A stretch of 53,959 nucleotides of DNA, from positions 1 through 53,959 of the forward strand of contig NZ_BMFZ01000016.1 of NCBI RefSeq assembly GCF_014639435.1, in the 5' to 3' direction. Of this stretch, positions 1-10,222 are shown piece after piece. The notes beneath the pieces are model-generated. The model searched no databases. It was given only the letters and a program-made list of their open reading frames with translations, and was not told where the DNA came from. The position numbers and the translations under genes were made by a program. The stretch is from Hafnia psychrotolerans (GTDB taxonomy: Bacteria; Pseudomonadota; Gammaproteobacteria; Enterobacterales; Enterobacteriaceae). Numbering within the stretch: the stretch's first letter is position 1; every line of letters begins with the position of its first letter.

Positions 1-51
1 TTCTTTTAGAACTCGCAGGATCTGAGTTTCAGTGAAACGCGCTTTCTTCAT
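1..51 (-). CDS. IS3-family transposase OrfA, N-terminal fragment (runs off window)
   Basis: Seventeen codons are visible from ATG (complement of 49-51) to the window edge, giving MKKARFTETQILRVLKE. This resembles the start of the helix-turn-helix OrfA of IS3-family elements, which binds the IS ends and, with OrfB after a -1 frameshift, forms the transposase. A GGGAGG Shine-Dalgarno sequence sits about 6 bases upstream of the ATG. An identical start occurs at 53910 on the other strand. Confidence 0.75.
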   Translation of the reverse strand, partial: MKKARFTETQILRVLKE

Positions 52-126
52 GATGAGCCTCCCAATGGTTGTATTTTAACCAGAGAACTCTATCAAGCAG
101 TAAGACTAAATTCAGGAGGGACTACA
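1..126 (-). mobile_element. IS3-family insertion sequence, left terminal part only
   Basis: The element reads leftwards out of the window. Its terminal sequence (reading on the minus strand) starts TGTAGTCCCTCCTGAATT at 126, followed by an upstream region and the first codons of orfA. Bases 2-126 are the exact reverse complement of 53835-53959, so both window ends hold the same end of two copies of one IS. Ends in TG and an orfA beginning MKKARFTETQILRVLK are typical of IS3-family elements; the family call is from recall, not a search. The element interrupts an hsdS gene at base 127. Confidence 0.85.
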
Positions 127-551
127 ATAACATATACGTTAATCCTGTAGTAGTTAATTGCAGCAATGTGGTGGAGGGAGACATTATTGTTGTTGTCCGA
201 AACGGCTCAAGATCCTTAATTGGGAAACATGCGCAAGTAACTTCACGCATGAATAATACAGTAATTGGTGCTTTTATGACTGGCATCAGAAGTAAGCAGC
301 CTGCATTTATAAATGCATTATTAGATACAAAAATTTTCACATCTGAAGTTGAGAAAAATCTAGGTGCTACAATTAACCAGATTACCAATGGCTCTTTTAA
401 GAGTATGTCTTTTATGTTTCCAACAGAAGATGAACAACAAAAAATCGGCAACTACTTCCAAAAACTCGACAACCTGATAAACCAGCACCAACAACAAATC
501 ACCAAACTCAATAACATCAAGCAGGCTTGCTTGAGTAAAATGTTTGTTTAG
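127..551 (+). pseudogene. hsdS: Type I restriction specificity subunit HsdS, 3' remnant cut by an IS
   Basis: About 141 codons remain of a normally 400-450-residue protein. The visible part ends like an HsdS second target-recognition domain and distal conserved region: a stretch with NGSFKSMSF, then the helical tail ending EDEQQKIGNYFQKLDNLI and NNIKQACLSKMFV. HsdS selects the DNA target for the HsdM2-HsdS methylase and HsdR endonuclease. The 5' half, including the first recognition domain, is lost at the IS junction (126/127). The reading frame runs open back into the IS to base 69, but those codons are IS-derived. hsdR follows 17 bases later in the same direction. Without HsdS the downstream HsdR cannot be targeted unless another copy exists elsewhere. 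Confidence 0.85.
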
Positions 552-568
552 CGGGGATAGCAGAAATC

Positions 569-3500
569 ATGACCACCTTTACAACTGAAGCGCAATTTGA
601 GCAGGCATTTATTGAAGTACTGGCCAATAAGGGCTGGGAAACCGAGATACTCAAAAATAAAACCGAAGCGGATTTACTGCGAAATTGGGCAAACATTTTG
701 TTTGAAAATAATCGCCAGCGGGATCGCTTAAACGATGTTCCGCTTACCGCGACTGAGATGCAGCAAATTATTGAGCAAATCAAAGAACTTAAAACCCCGC
801 TCAAGCTCAACGGCTTAATTAACGGTAAAACCGTGGCCATTAAGCGCGATAACCCAGCCGATACCTTACATATGGGCAAAGAAGTCAGCTTAAAAATATA
901 CGATCGCCAGGAAATCGCCGCTGGCCAAAGCCGTTACCAAATAGTGCAGCAGCCTAAATTTGAACGCGGTAGCCCTTTGCGTAACGACCGACGCGGTGAT
1001 GTGCTACTACTGATTAACGGGATGCCGGTGATCCATGTAGAGCTAAAGCGCAGCGGCATTCCGGTTAGCCAGGCAGTAAACCAAATTGAAAAGTACAGCA
1101 AAGAGGGTGTATTTAGCGGCCTATTTTCGCTTATCCAGGTGTTTGTGGCCATGGAGCCCAACGAGGCAAAATACTTTGCCAACCCTGGGCTAGACGGCAA
1201 GTTTAACCCCGACTATCAATTTAACTGGGCCGATTTTAATAACGAACCCATGAACCACTGGAAAGACATCGCCTCTACCTTGCTTTCCATCCCTATGGCG
1301 CACCAGTTGATTGGCTTTTATACCGTCGCCGACGATACCGACGGCGTGCTTAAGGTAATGCGCAGTTATCAGTATTACGCCGCCAATGCGATATCTGACA
1401 AAGTGGCCAAAACCAACTGGCAGCAACTGGGTAGCGCGGCCAATAATCCCGATCGCCTTGGGGGTTATGTCTGGCATACCACAGGTTCGGGTAAAACCAT
1501 GACCAGCTTTAAATCGGCGCAGTTGATCGCACAATCCAAAGATGCCGATAAAGTCATTTTTTTAATGGACAGGATTGAGCTGGGCACGCAGTCTCTCGCG
1601 GAATACCGCAATTTTGCTGGCGATGGCGAAGACGTACAAGCCACCGAAAATACTCACGTACTCATTACCAAATTAAAAAGCACTACACCTGCCGATACCT
1701 TAATTGTTAGCTCCATTCAAAAAATGAGTAATATTTTTGAAGCGGTAGACGATGAAGGCACGGCCACAAACTCTGCGGATATTGAAAAAATTCGCGCTAA
1801 GCGTTTGGTGTTTATTGTCGATGAGGCGCACCGTTCAACCATGAGCGGCGGCAAAGATAATAAGGACGGAATGTTAATTACAGTCAAAAAGACGTTTCCT
1901 GCCGCGTTGTTTTTTGGTTTTACCGGCACACCTATCCATGATGAAAACCATGTTAACAACAACACGACCGCTGATGTTTTTGGAAACGAGTTACACCGTT
2001 ACAGCATTGCCGACGGTATTCGCGATGGCAATGTTTTGGGCTTTGATCCTTACAAAGCCTGTACCTTTAAAGATAAAGAGCTACGCCAACACGTCGCCCT
2101 CGAACAGGCCAAAGCCGATTCGGTGGCGGAGGCGATGTCTGTACCTGCCAAAAAGAAAAAATTTAATTATTTTATGAATGAAGTGCCTATGGCTGGCCAT
2201 AAAGATGCAGTTGGTAAGTATATCAAAGGTATAGAGGATTATGTGCCAAAAGAGCAATATCTCACTGCAGCCCATCAAGAAAAGGTGGTAGAAGATATTC
2301 TGGCCGGGTGGGATGTGCTCAGCCAGGGCAATAAATTCCACGCGATTTTAGCCACTAGCAGCATTGCTGAAGCCATTGACTATTACCGCCGTTTAAAAGC
2401 CGCCAAACCTGAGCTTAAAATATCGGCTTTATTTGACCCGCACATTGATAACGATGGCAGTAGCGATCGTGGCCCTACTTTTAAGGGCGATGGTCTGGAA
2501 GAAATTATGGCCGACTATAACGCGCGTTATGGCCAGGACTTTGATTTTGCCCGCCACGCGGCCTTTAAAAAAGATTTAGCGGCACGCCTTGCCCATAAAA
2601 AGCCCTACGAGCGCATTCATACCGAGCCGTCAAAACAATTAGATTTACTGATTGTTGTAGATCAAATGCTCACTGGCTTTGACTCTAAATGGCTTAATAC
2701 CTTGTATTTAGATAAGGTGATTAAATACCAAAATATTATTCAAGCGTTCTCACGCACCAATCGTTTATTTGGCCCCGACAAACCCCACGGAATTATCCGG
2801 TATTATCGCTATCCGCATACCATGGAGCAGCACATTAACGCTGCGGTAAAACTCTATTCCGGCGACAAGCCTATCGGCCTCTTCGTAGATAAGTTAGAAA
2901 GCAATATTAAAGCCATGAATGAATTAGTGGCTGAAATTACCGAGCTGTTTGTCAGCGCAGGTGTTGAGAATTTCGAAAAGTTGCCGGACGAGATAGAAGT
3001 CTGTGCCCAATTCGCCAAATTATTTAACACCTTTAGCAAGCACCTGGAAGCGGCTAAAGTACAAGGTTTGCATTGGGAACCGTCGCTCTATTCCTCTACA
3101 GGAAATAATGTAGAACATGAGGTTACGCTGGCCATAGACGAACAAACATACCTTAGTCTGGTCCTGCGTTACAAAGAGTTGGTAGGCAAAGGTGACCACG
3201 ACGGTGCAGGTGGCGGCGATGTGCCTTTTGATATCAGTGGCTATTTAACTGAAATAGATACCGGCAAAATCGATGCCGACTATATGAACAACCGCTTTGA
3301 TAAATTTTTAAAAGAGCTGAACCAACACCAAGACTCTGCGAGCATTGAAACCACATTAAATGAGCTGCACAAGTCGTTTGCATCGCTCACCCAAAACGAG
3401 CAAAAGTACGCAAAACTCTTCTTGCACGACTTGCAGCGCGGCGATGCGCAGTTAATTGAAGGCTATACTTTTAGAGACTACATCAACACCTATAAAGATA

Positions 3501-3799
3501 ACGCTGAAAATGCGCAATTAAACGCAGTTGTTAATGCTCTTGGTTTAGATAAAGGACTGCTCGTAGCATTAATGGCTGATAGTGTTAATGATAAGAACCT
3601 CAACGACTTTGGTCGCTTCGACGCATTAAAAGAAACGGTAGATAAAGCAAAAGCCAAAGCCTATTTTGAAAAACAAGATGGCGTAACCATACCTCTATTT
3701 AAACTGAATATTCGCATTGATCAGTTTTTAAAACAGTTTATTTATACCCAAACGGATGATTTCTTAAGTGATAGCGATGCCGTTGATGTAGTCATGTGA
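569..3799 (+). CDS. hsdR: Type I restriction endonuclease subunit R (HsdR)
   Basis: Full-length 1076-residue motor and nuclease subunit of a type I restriction-modification complex, which translocates and cuts unmethylated DNA. N-terminal nuclease domain: D144 and E158-L-K160 form the PD-(D/E)xK core, with a downstream QxxxY-like segment (QIEKY near 172-176). Superfamily 2 helicase: Walker A HTTGSGKT near 303-310, DEAH box VDEAH at 417-421, motif III FTGTP near 451-455. A distal HsdR C-terminal region follows. ATG at 569 lies 17 bases after the hsdS stop and gives the expected N-terminus. Base composition is more AT-rich than the core genes. The gene looks intact, yet its hsdS partner is truncated and hsdM is not in the window, so it is probably an orphan or awaits partners beyond the IS. 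Confidence 0.93.
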   Translation: MTTFTTEAQFEQAFIEVLANKGWETEILKNKTEADLLRNWANILFENNRQRDRLNDVPLTATEMQQIIEQIKELKTPLKLNGLINGKTVAIKRDNPADTLHMGKEVSLKIYDRQEIAAGQSRYQIVQQPKFERGSPLRNDRRGDVLLLINGMPVIHVELKRSGIPVSQAVNQIEKYSKEGVFSGLFSLIQVFVAMEPNEAKYFANPGLDGKFNPDYQFNWADFNNEPMNHWKDIASTLLSIPMAHQLIGFYTVADDTDGVLKVMRSYQYYAANAISDKVAKTNWQQLGSAANNPDRLGGYVWHTTGSGKTMTSFKSAQLIAQSKDADKVIFLMDRIELGTQSLAEYRNFAGDGEDVQATENTHVLITKLKSTTPADTLIVSSIQKMSNIFEAVDDEGTATNSADIEKIRAKRLVFIVDEAHRSTMSGGKDNKDGMLITVKKTFPAALFFGFTGTPIHDENHVNNNTTADVFGNELHRYSIADGIRDGNVLGFDPYKACTFKDKELRQHVALEQAKADSVAEAMSVPAKKKKFNYFMNEVPMAGHKDAVGKYIKGIEDYVPKEQYLTAAHQEKVVEDILAGWDVLSQGNKFHAILATSSIAEAIDYYRRLKAAKPELKISALFDPHIDNDGSSDRGPTFKGDGLEEIMADYNARYGQDFDFARHAAFKKDLAARLAHKKPYERIHTEPSKQLDLLIVVDQMLTGFDSKWLNTLYLDKVIKYQNIIQAFSRTNRLFGPDKPHGIIRYYRYPHTMEQHINAAVKLYSGDKPIGLFVDKLESNIKAMNELVAEITELFVSAGVENFEKLPDEIEVCAQFAKLFNTFSKHLEAAKVQGLHWEPSLYSSTGNNVEHEVTLAIDEQTYLSLVLRYKELVGKGDHDGAGGGDVPFDISGYLTEIDTGKIDADYMNNRFDKFLKELNQHQDSASIETTLNELHKSFASLTQNEQKYAKLFLHDLQRGDAQLIEGYTFRDYINTYKDNAENAQLNAVVNALGLDKGLLVALMADSVNDKNLNDFGRFDALKETVDKAKAKAYFEKQDGVTIPLFKLNIRIDQFLKQFIYTQTDDFLSDSDAVDVVM

Positions 3800-3809
3800 T
3801 GAATAGCCT

Positions 3810-3854
3810 CACTCAGCATAAGTTTGCCACACTTATGCTGAGTGTTGTTTTTTC
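3810..3854 (+). terminator. Rho-independent terminator after hsdR
   Basis: A perfect 13-bp stem (CACTCAGCATAAG at 3810-3822 and its complement at 3832-3844) encloses a 9-base loop and is followed by TTGTTTTTTC. It may instead belong to the left end of the IS110 remnant that starts just after it. Confidence 0.75.
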
Positions 3855-3868
3855 AGAGGTATTGCACC

Positions 3869-3976
3869 ATGAACTCGATAAAAGTCATTGGCATCGACCT
3901 GGCTAAATCTGTCTTTAAGATCTGCGTCTATCGGACAACAAATGTTACTTTCCATCATGATTTCCTTTTAGTTTAA
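3869..3976 (+). pseudogene. IS110-family transposase, 5' fragment
   Basis: A 35-codon reading frame starts MNSIKVIGIDLAKSVFKICV, matching the beginning of IS110/IS1111 DEDD transposases, where the aspartate of GIDLAK is the first acidic catalytic residue. Similarity stops after about 20 residues; the rest (YRTTNVTFHHDFLLV) does not look like a transposase. A GAGG sequence precedes the ATG by about 9 bases. This is a deletion remnant left between hsdR and the integrase scar. Confidence 0.7.
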
Positions 3977-4070
3977 TTAAAACGCAAAAAAGCCCTTGTC
4001 TTTTGATAGAGGCTTTCAATGATATAAAAATCATTGAAAGGGATGTATCACGATAAAAGACGGGTGATGG

Positions 4071-4362
4071 TTATTTGAATGAATTATTTACTTTTGCATA
4101 ATCAAAAGGTGAGATAGCTTGCTGCCTGTTTGCATCCAGAAAATCAGCCCACCACTGCAGCATCAGCCTACGCTCATCAAGATGTTCCGCTTTATGAATG
4201 CACCGAGTTTCGCTCCTGATGGCTCATCTGCCGTTCTACCGCATCCTTAGACCAATTTGAGCCGTTGGTGTGAACCAGAAGATGCATGCCATTGGCATCG
4301 GTCAGTTTATATTGCTTCTCTGTGGGCTTGGAAGTTTTGGCCTTAATATCTGTCAACGCCAT
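4071..4362 (-). pseudogene. P4-type tyrosine integrase, internally deleted and frameshifted
   Basis: On the minus strand from ATG (complement of 4360-4362) the frame gives MALTDIKAKTSKPTEKQY, the standard start of P4-family integrases, through HLLVHTNGSNWS. It then jumps straight to KDAVERQMSHQERNSV, which belongs near the C-terminus. A second lesion of about 11 bases puts a stop after NSVHS. In the other frame the C-terminal tail continues as HKAEHLDERRLMLQWWADFL through SPFDYAKVNNSFK to a stop at 4071. The full gene is about 1.2 kb; only 292 bases remain and the catalytic R-H-R-Y core is almost wholly gone. Such integrases sit beside their tRNA target, here leuX 195 bases away, so this marks the scar of an integrated island. 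Confidence 0.88.
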
Positions 4363-4511
4363 GCTTATCCCTTCCCTGTTGGTAGAGGCATTATCAAACC
4401 GGTGATGCCATCATCAGTACCAACATCTGTTGGTAGATGTACATGGATGTCGGTTGAGCTTGAGAGAATTAATATCGCGGGAATGATCGGTAAATACTGA
4501 ATTTTAGGCAT

Positions 4512-4538
4512 AAAAAAAGACACCTCAGCGGGTGTCTT
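4512..4538 (-). terminator. Terminator of the tRNA-Leu transcript
   Basis: Read on the minus strand, AAGACACC, a short loop and GGTGTCTT form an 8-bp stem followed by seven T. It lies 20 bases past the CCA end of the tRNA. Confidence 0.8.
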
Positions 4539-4557
4539 AATTTTCATACATTACTAA

Positions 4558-4642
4558 TGGTGCCGAAGGCCGGAATCGAACCGGCACGCCTTGCGGCGGT
4601 TGATTTTGAGTCAACTGCGTCTACCGATTTCGCCACTTCGGC
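4558..4642 (-). tRNA. leuX: tRNA-Leu (anticodon CAA)
   Basis: An 85-base tRNA with encoded CCA. Acceptor GCCGAAG pairs with CTTCGGC next to ACCA. The D arm has TGGCGAAATCGGTAGACGC. The anticodon stem GTTGA/TCAAC frames the loop CTCAAAA (anticodon CAA). A long variable arm typical of leucine tRNAs and the T-loop GGTTCGAATCC are present. It matches my recollection of E. coli leuX, a well-known integration target for P4-like islands; an integrase remnant lies just past its 3' end. The neighbouring chromosomal gene is ampH. Confidence 0.96.
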
Positions 4643-4671
4643 ACAGAAAGTAGTATGCGGAAAACGTGGGC

Positions 4672-4699
4672 ATTATACCCAGCACAGCGAGTCACGCAA
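4672..4699 (-). promoter_or_regulatory. Sigma-70 promoter for tRNA-Leu
   Basis: On the minus strand TTGCGT (4694-4699), a 16-base spacer and TATAAT (4672-4677) lie about 30 bases before the mature 5' end of the tRNA. Confidence 0.8.
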
Positions 4700-4861
4700 T
4701 AGTTATCCATGCATAGCGAGTTCAAGTGCCGAAAAAAACGGCATCCTGCTGCAAATTCGATAGTTTTCCTCACTTATTTTTCTGCGTAAGACACTTTTCC
4801 TCATGCCGTTTCGCAAAGTAGGCATTAGTATAATGGCTACAAAAATTCTTTTGTCTTGTTG

Positions 4862-6007
4862 ATGGATACCGGTCTGTTGAAAAAAATCACTCTTTCGCTT
4901 CTGGCGATGGCTTTTGCCAGCGCGCCAATATTGGGCCATGCACAGAATGCGCGTCTGGCCTCGCAAGTCGTTGATGACTACGCTGAGCACATTTTCTATG
5001 GCAGTGGTGCTATGGGGATGGCGATGGTTGTTGTCGATAATCAGCAGCAGGTATTTCGCAGTTTTGGCGAAACGCGGCCCGGTTCAGATATCCGTCCACG
5101 TGAAGACTCCGTGATTCGTATCGCCTCGCTGACGAAACTCATTACCAGCGAAATACTGATAAAGCTGTCACAGCAGGGCACGGTGCGCATTAACGATCCG
5201 CTGCGCAAGTATTCCGGCGGAAACAGGGTACCCTCTTACAGCAGTACAACGCCAATCACTCTGTTAAATTTAGCGACCCACACCAGCGGCCTGCCGCGCG
5301 AACAACCGGGCGGTGTGCCTCATCGCCCGGTGTTTACCTGGCCGACCAAAAGCGAACGTTGGACCTGGCTGCGGTTAGCCAAAATAACGACTCCGCCGGG
5401 TGCCAAAGCCGCCTATTCGAATCTGGCGTTTGATCTGCTGGCAGACGCGCTGTCTAACGCCGCACGCAAGCCTTATCCCCAGTTATTGAGAGAGCAAATA
5501 ACTCAGCCGCTCGGTATGGTTGATACCACACTGACGCCAAATGCCAGCCAGTGCGCACGGTTGATGAGTGGGTTGCGGCCAAGCCCATGCCTGAACACCA
5601 CGGCGGCAGCGGGCAGCGGCGGGCTTTACTCAACTCCGGCAGACATGGGCCGCTGGATGCGTCAGTTCCTGCCTTCGGCGCTCGGTAAACGCAGTATTAC
5701 CGCCGAACTGGCGCAAAAGATGTATTACAAGCGCACGGATCTGGTGTCACTGAAAGGAATGGACGTGCCGGGTGTCGCGGATTCTCTGGGGCTGGGTTGG
5801 GTAACCATGGCACCCACGCCGCTGTTGCCACGCATTATTCAGAAAACCGGTGGTGGTGGCGGGTTTATTACCTACGTGGCGATGGTGCCGCAGCGCGGTA
5901 TTGGCGTATTTATCGTGGTGACCCGCAGCGAACTGAGCAAATTCAAGAACATGAGTGACGGCGTGAATGATCTCGTGGCCGAACTGGTGCGCAATAACGA
6001 GATTTAA
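4862..6007 (+). CDS. ampH: AmpH-type D-alanyl-D-alanine carboxypeptidase/endopeptidase
   Basis: A 381-residue penicillin-binding serine hydrolase of the class C beta-lactamase fold, acting on peptidoglycan in the periplasm. There is an N-terminal signal peptide (hydrophobic segment about residues 9-26, cleavage likely after the GHA near 24-26). The serine nucleophile motif S89-L-T-K92 is present, with YSN in AAYSNLAF and KTGGGGGF as the KTG box. The order and spacing match E. coli AmpH. ATG 4862 is chosen over the upstream TTG codons because the signal peptide then has the usual length; no strong ribosome-binding site is visible. It lies next to leuX, divergent from the tRNA, and ends before a bidirectional terminator shared with lptG. 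Confidence 0.9.
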   Translation: MDTGLLKKITLSLLAMAFASAPILGHAQNARLASQVVDDYAEHIFYGSGAMGMAMVVVDNQQQVFRSFGETRPGSDIRPREDSVIRIASLTKLITSEILIKLSQQGTVRINDPLRKYSGGNRVPSYSSTTPITLLNLATHTSGLPREQPGGVPHRPVFTWPTKSERWTWLRLAKITTPPGAKAAYSNLAFDLLADALSNAARKPYPQLLREQITQPLGMVDTTLTPNASQCARLMSGLRPSPCLNTTAAAGSGGLYSTPADMGRWMRQFLPSALGKRSITAELAQKMYYKRTDLVSLKGMDVPGVADSLGLGWVTMAPTPLLPRIIQKTGGGGGFITYVAMVPQRGIGVFIVVTRSELSKFKNMSDGVNDLVAELVRNNEI

Positions 6008-6025
6008 TGTCAGAAAAAAGGCAGT

Positions 6026-6069
6026 AAAAAGGCCGCTTTCATTTTTCACAATAGAAGGCGGCCTTTTTT
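6026..6069. terminator. Bidirectional terminator between ampH and lptG
   Basis: AAAAAGGCCGC and GCGGCCTTTTTT form a long hairpin with A-tract and T-tract on both sides. It can end transcription from ampH on the plus strand and lptFG on the minus strand. Confidence 0.85.
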
Positions 6070-6083
6070 AGATATCGGTCTTG

Positions 6084-7154
6084 TCAGCGTTTTTTCAGCA
6101 GCAGGATGATACTGATCACCAGGAACAACATGCTCGGTAACAACGCACCGAGAACTGGCGGAATGCTGTACACCAAACTGAGAGGACCGAAAATCTGGTC
6201 CATGACGTAGAACAGGAAACCAAAACAAATCCCCGTCACTACGCGCACGCCCATTGGCACACTGCGCAGAGGGCCGAAGATGAATGACAGCGCCATCAGC
6301 ATCATTACCGCTACCGACAGTGGCGAGAAGATTTTGCTCCACATGTTCAGTTGGTAACGTTTAGACTCCTGCCCGCTCTGTTTGAGGTACTTCACGTAGC
6401 TATGCAGTCCGCTGATCGACAGCGCGTCCGGGTCCAGCGCCACCACACCCAGTTTGTCTGGCGTCAGATTGGTTTTCCATTCCCCGGTCAATGTCTGCGA
6501 ACCGGTAATTTGCTTCGGATCGGTCAGAATAGATTCATCGACTTGCGACAGCTTCCACACGCCATTTTCGAAGGTTGCTGACGAGGCATAACGTACAGAT
6601 TGCAATTTGTTCGCATCGTTGAAGTGGTAGATGTTGACGCCGGTGATCTCGTTATCGCCCGCCACGCGTTCGATATAGATAAAGTCTTTACCATCTTTAG
6701 CCCACAGGCCGTTCTGCGTGGAAAGCAGTGAACCGCCGTACATCTGTTGCGCCCGGTAGTTACGGGCCATCTGTTCGCCCTGCGGCGCGACCCATTCACC
6801 AATCGCCATGGTCAGAAATACCAGCGGGATCGCGGTCTTCATGACGGAGGAAGCGATCTGCATACGGGTAAAGCCAGACGCCTGCATCACCACCAGTTCA
6901 CTGCGCGTAGCCAAGGTACCAAGCCCCAGTAACGCCCCCAGCAGCGCTGCCATCGGGAAGAAAATCTCTACGTCTTTCGGCACGCTGAGCAAGGTATAGA
7001 TCCCGGCACCCGACGCTGAATATGCGCCCTGCCCGACTTTGCGCAGTTGGTCGACAAACTTGATGATGCCGGACAGCGACACCAGCATGAATAAGGTCAT
7101 CATGATGGTGTTGAAAATAGTGCGGCCGATATATCGGTCTAATACTCCAAACAT
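6084..7154 (-). CDS. lptG: Lipopolysaccharide export permease LptG
   Basis: A 356-residue inner-membrane permease of the LptB2FG ABC exporter, which extracts lipopolysaccharide from the inner membrane and passes it to LptC. Starts MFGVLDRYIGRTIFNTIMMT. Hydrophobic segments lie near both ends (about 15-35, 60-85 and 100-120 at the N-terminal side; three more after residue 270), with the periplasmic beta-jellyroll domain between, the family arrangement. Its ATG overlaps the lptF stop by one base (TGATG), so the two genes are translationally coupled. Length and order equal E. coli. Confidence 0.96.
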   Translation of the reverse strand: MFGVLDRYIGRTIFNTIMMTLFMLVSLSGIIKFVDQLRKVGQGAYSASGAGIYTLLSVPKDVEIFFPMAALLGALLGLGTLATRSELVVMQASGFTRMQIASSVMKTAIPLVFLTMAIGEWVAPQGEQMARNYRAQQMYGGSLLSTQNGLWAKDGKDFIYIERVAGDNEITGVNIYHFNDANKLQSVRYASSATFENGVWKLSQVDESILTDPKQITGSQTLTGEWKTNLTPDKLGVVALDPDALSISGLHSYVKYLKQSGQESKRYQLNMWSKIFSPLSVAVMMLMALSFIFGPLRSVPMGVRVVTGICFGFLFYVMDQIFGPLSLVYSIPPVLGALLPSMLFLVISIILLLKKR

Positions 7155-8248
7155 CAGGAATTTCCTCTCAAACGCGCCCGAATTTTACGTACCGGCAGCG
7201 TATCCCACATATTCAGCACCATCGCTAACGCGAAGTAAGCCAGGTTAGTGACCCACATCCAGACTAACGGGTCGAGCTTACCTTTCGCGCCATTAGACCG
7301 TAGCGAGCTTTGCAGCAGGAAGAAGATTAAGTACAGCAAAATAGCAGGCAGCATACTGAGAACACGGCCCTGACGCGGGTTAACCACGCTGAGCGGCACC
7401 ACCAGCAGCGCCATGATAAAGACAGAGACCACTAAGGTCAGCCGCCAATGGAACTCAGCGCGGGCATCCGGATCATTGGATTGCCACAGCTGGTGCATCG
7501 ACATTTGGTCTGAATTACTGGTATCCACGGCAACGGTTTGATGACCAATCACCGCCAGGTAGTTAGTGAAGTCGGTAATGCGGAAGTCACGCAGTAGCGC
7601 GGTACCCTCGTAGCGGGTGCCCCGATCGAGGGTAACCATCTGGGAGCCATCCGGGCGCTGCTCTATATGGCCTTTATCTGCGATGACCACAGAAGGACGC
7701 TGATTGCCATTGGGCCGCAGTTGGGCCAGGAAGACATTGTTGAATTCTTGACCTTTCACACTGCCAACAAACAACACGGCGTTACCGTTCTGTGCCTGTT
7801 GGAATTGGCCTTCGACCATGGCAGCCATGCTCGGATTGGCTTTGGCTTCCGCCAGAACTTCATCCTGATGTTTTGAAGACCAGGGACTGACCCAGAATGC
7901 ATTGATACCCGCAAAAATAGCGGTGATCACCGCCAGACTGAGGGCAGCAAGGATTAGTGAACGTTTACCGAGTCCGCAAGCATGCATGACAGTAATTTCA
8001 CTGTCAGTGTAAAGCTTGCCTAACGTCATCAGTAAGCCAAGGAATAGGCTTAATGGCAGGATAAGTTGCGCCATTTCCGGCACACCTAAGCCCAGCAGAG
8101 AAAGGACTAAATTTGTTGGGATATCGCCATCGACCGCTGCCCCCAGAACCCTGACCAACTTCTGACAAAAGAAGATTAACAGCAGAATAAAGAGAATTGC
8201 GATTTGGCTCTTGAAGGTTTCCCTAACCAGATATCTAATGATGATCAC
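7154..8248 (-). CDS. lptF: Lipopolysaccharide export permease LptF
   Basis: A 364-residue partner permease of LptG in the LptB2FGC transporter. The sequence from MIIIRYLVRETFKSQ through GPWSS-type periplasmic regions to VVPLSVVNPRQGRVLSMLP is highly like E. coli LptF. Start codon is GTG (complement of 8246-8248); the alternative would shorten the conserved N-terminus. It is divergent from pepA, with 276 bases between them holding the promoters of both. That spacer also contains a direct repeat TTAACACAG (8431-8439 and 8444-8452) of unknown meaning. Confidence 0.96.
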   Translation of the reverse strand: MIIIRYLVRETFKSQIAILFILLLIFFCQKLVRVLGAAVDGDIPTNLVLSLLGLGVPEMAQLILPLSLFLGLLMTLGKLYTDSEITVMHACGLGKRSLILAALSLAVITAIFAGINAFWVSPWSSKHQDEVLAEAKANPSMAAMVEGQFQQAQNGNAVLFVGSVKGQEFNNVFLAQLRPNGNQRPSVVIADKGHIEQRPDGSQMVTLDRGTRYEGTALLRDFRITDFTNYLAVIGHQTVAVDTSNSDQMSMHQLWQSNDPDARAEFHWRLTLVVSVFIMALLVVPLSVVNPRQGRVLSMLPAILLYLIFFLLQSSLRSNGAKGKLDPLVWMWVTNLAYFALAMVLNMWDTLPVRKIRARLRGNS

Positions 8249-8509
8249 GCTTAATACGCCTGTGAAAACTTGTCTTTTTGCAGGAAAATCGATAGTTTCA
8301 TCGCTAATCCGTCATTTATTCTCATCATATGGCAACCTTCACAGCTAAAATAGTATTACAACACCGAGAAATGGGGTGTCCTATAGGAACATGCTTATAG
8401 CCGCCAAAATTAAAACTAACGCCGTTTAGGTTAACACAGGTCGTTAACACAGTGGCGGGAGATGCCTCCGGCAATTCATTCTAGCCGCAGCCCTCGTCGT
8501 TGTCTTTAA

Positions 8510-10036
<1,527 letters not shown>

Positions 10037-10055
10037 TCTTTCCATGCCTCTAAAC

Positions 10056-10182
10056 GATACCCAAAATCGTTCGCGCTGTATCACGGCGGCCACTGAATGA
10101 ATCTCTGGGAACTTACGTCAAGTCAGTGTCCAGAGTGAATGAAGGCAGCCAACGCAGAGACAGCATGAAGGATGAGGGGGAT
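10056..10182. repeat. ERIC element (intact, 127 bp)
   Basis: A 127-bp imperfect palindrome begins GATACCCAAAATCGTTCGC and ends with GCATGAAGGATGAGGGGGAT. The core GGGAACTTACGTCAAGTCAGTG corresponds to the ERIC consensus core (CAGGAGCTTACATAAGTAAGTGACTGGGG). Its length equals the canonical ERIC/IRU size. It sits between pepA and the terminator before holC. Confidence 0.85.
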
Positions 10183-10183
10183 C

Positions 10184-10209
10184 AGGCCGGTTAACTCCGG
10201 CCTGTTTTA
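10184..10209 (+). terminator. Terminator after pepA
   Basis: AGGCCGG, a 6-base loop and CCGGCCT are followed by GTTTTATT. It separates pepA from holC-valS. Confidence 0.75.
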
Positions 10210-10222
10210 TTATGGATAACAG

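Noticed and set aside
4270-4500. 76-codon plus-strand frame over the integrase remnant
   Set aside because: It is antisense to the recognisable integrase fragment and has no ribosome-binding site.
4703-4990. Minus-strand frame overlapping the ampH start
   Set aside because: It covers the ampH signal-peptide coding region in reverse and resembles no protein I know.
7039-7248. Plus-strand small frame across the lptG/lptF junction
   Set aside because: It lies wholly opposite two well-supported genes.
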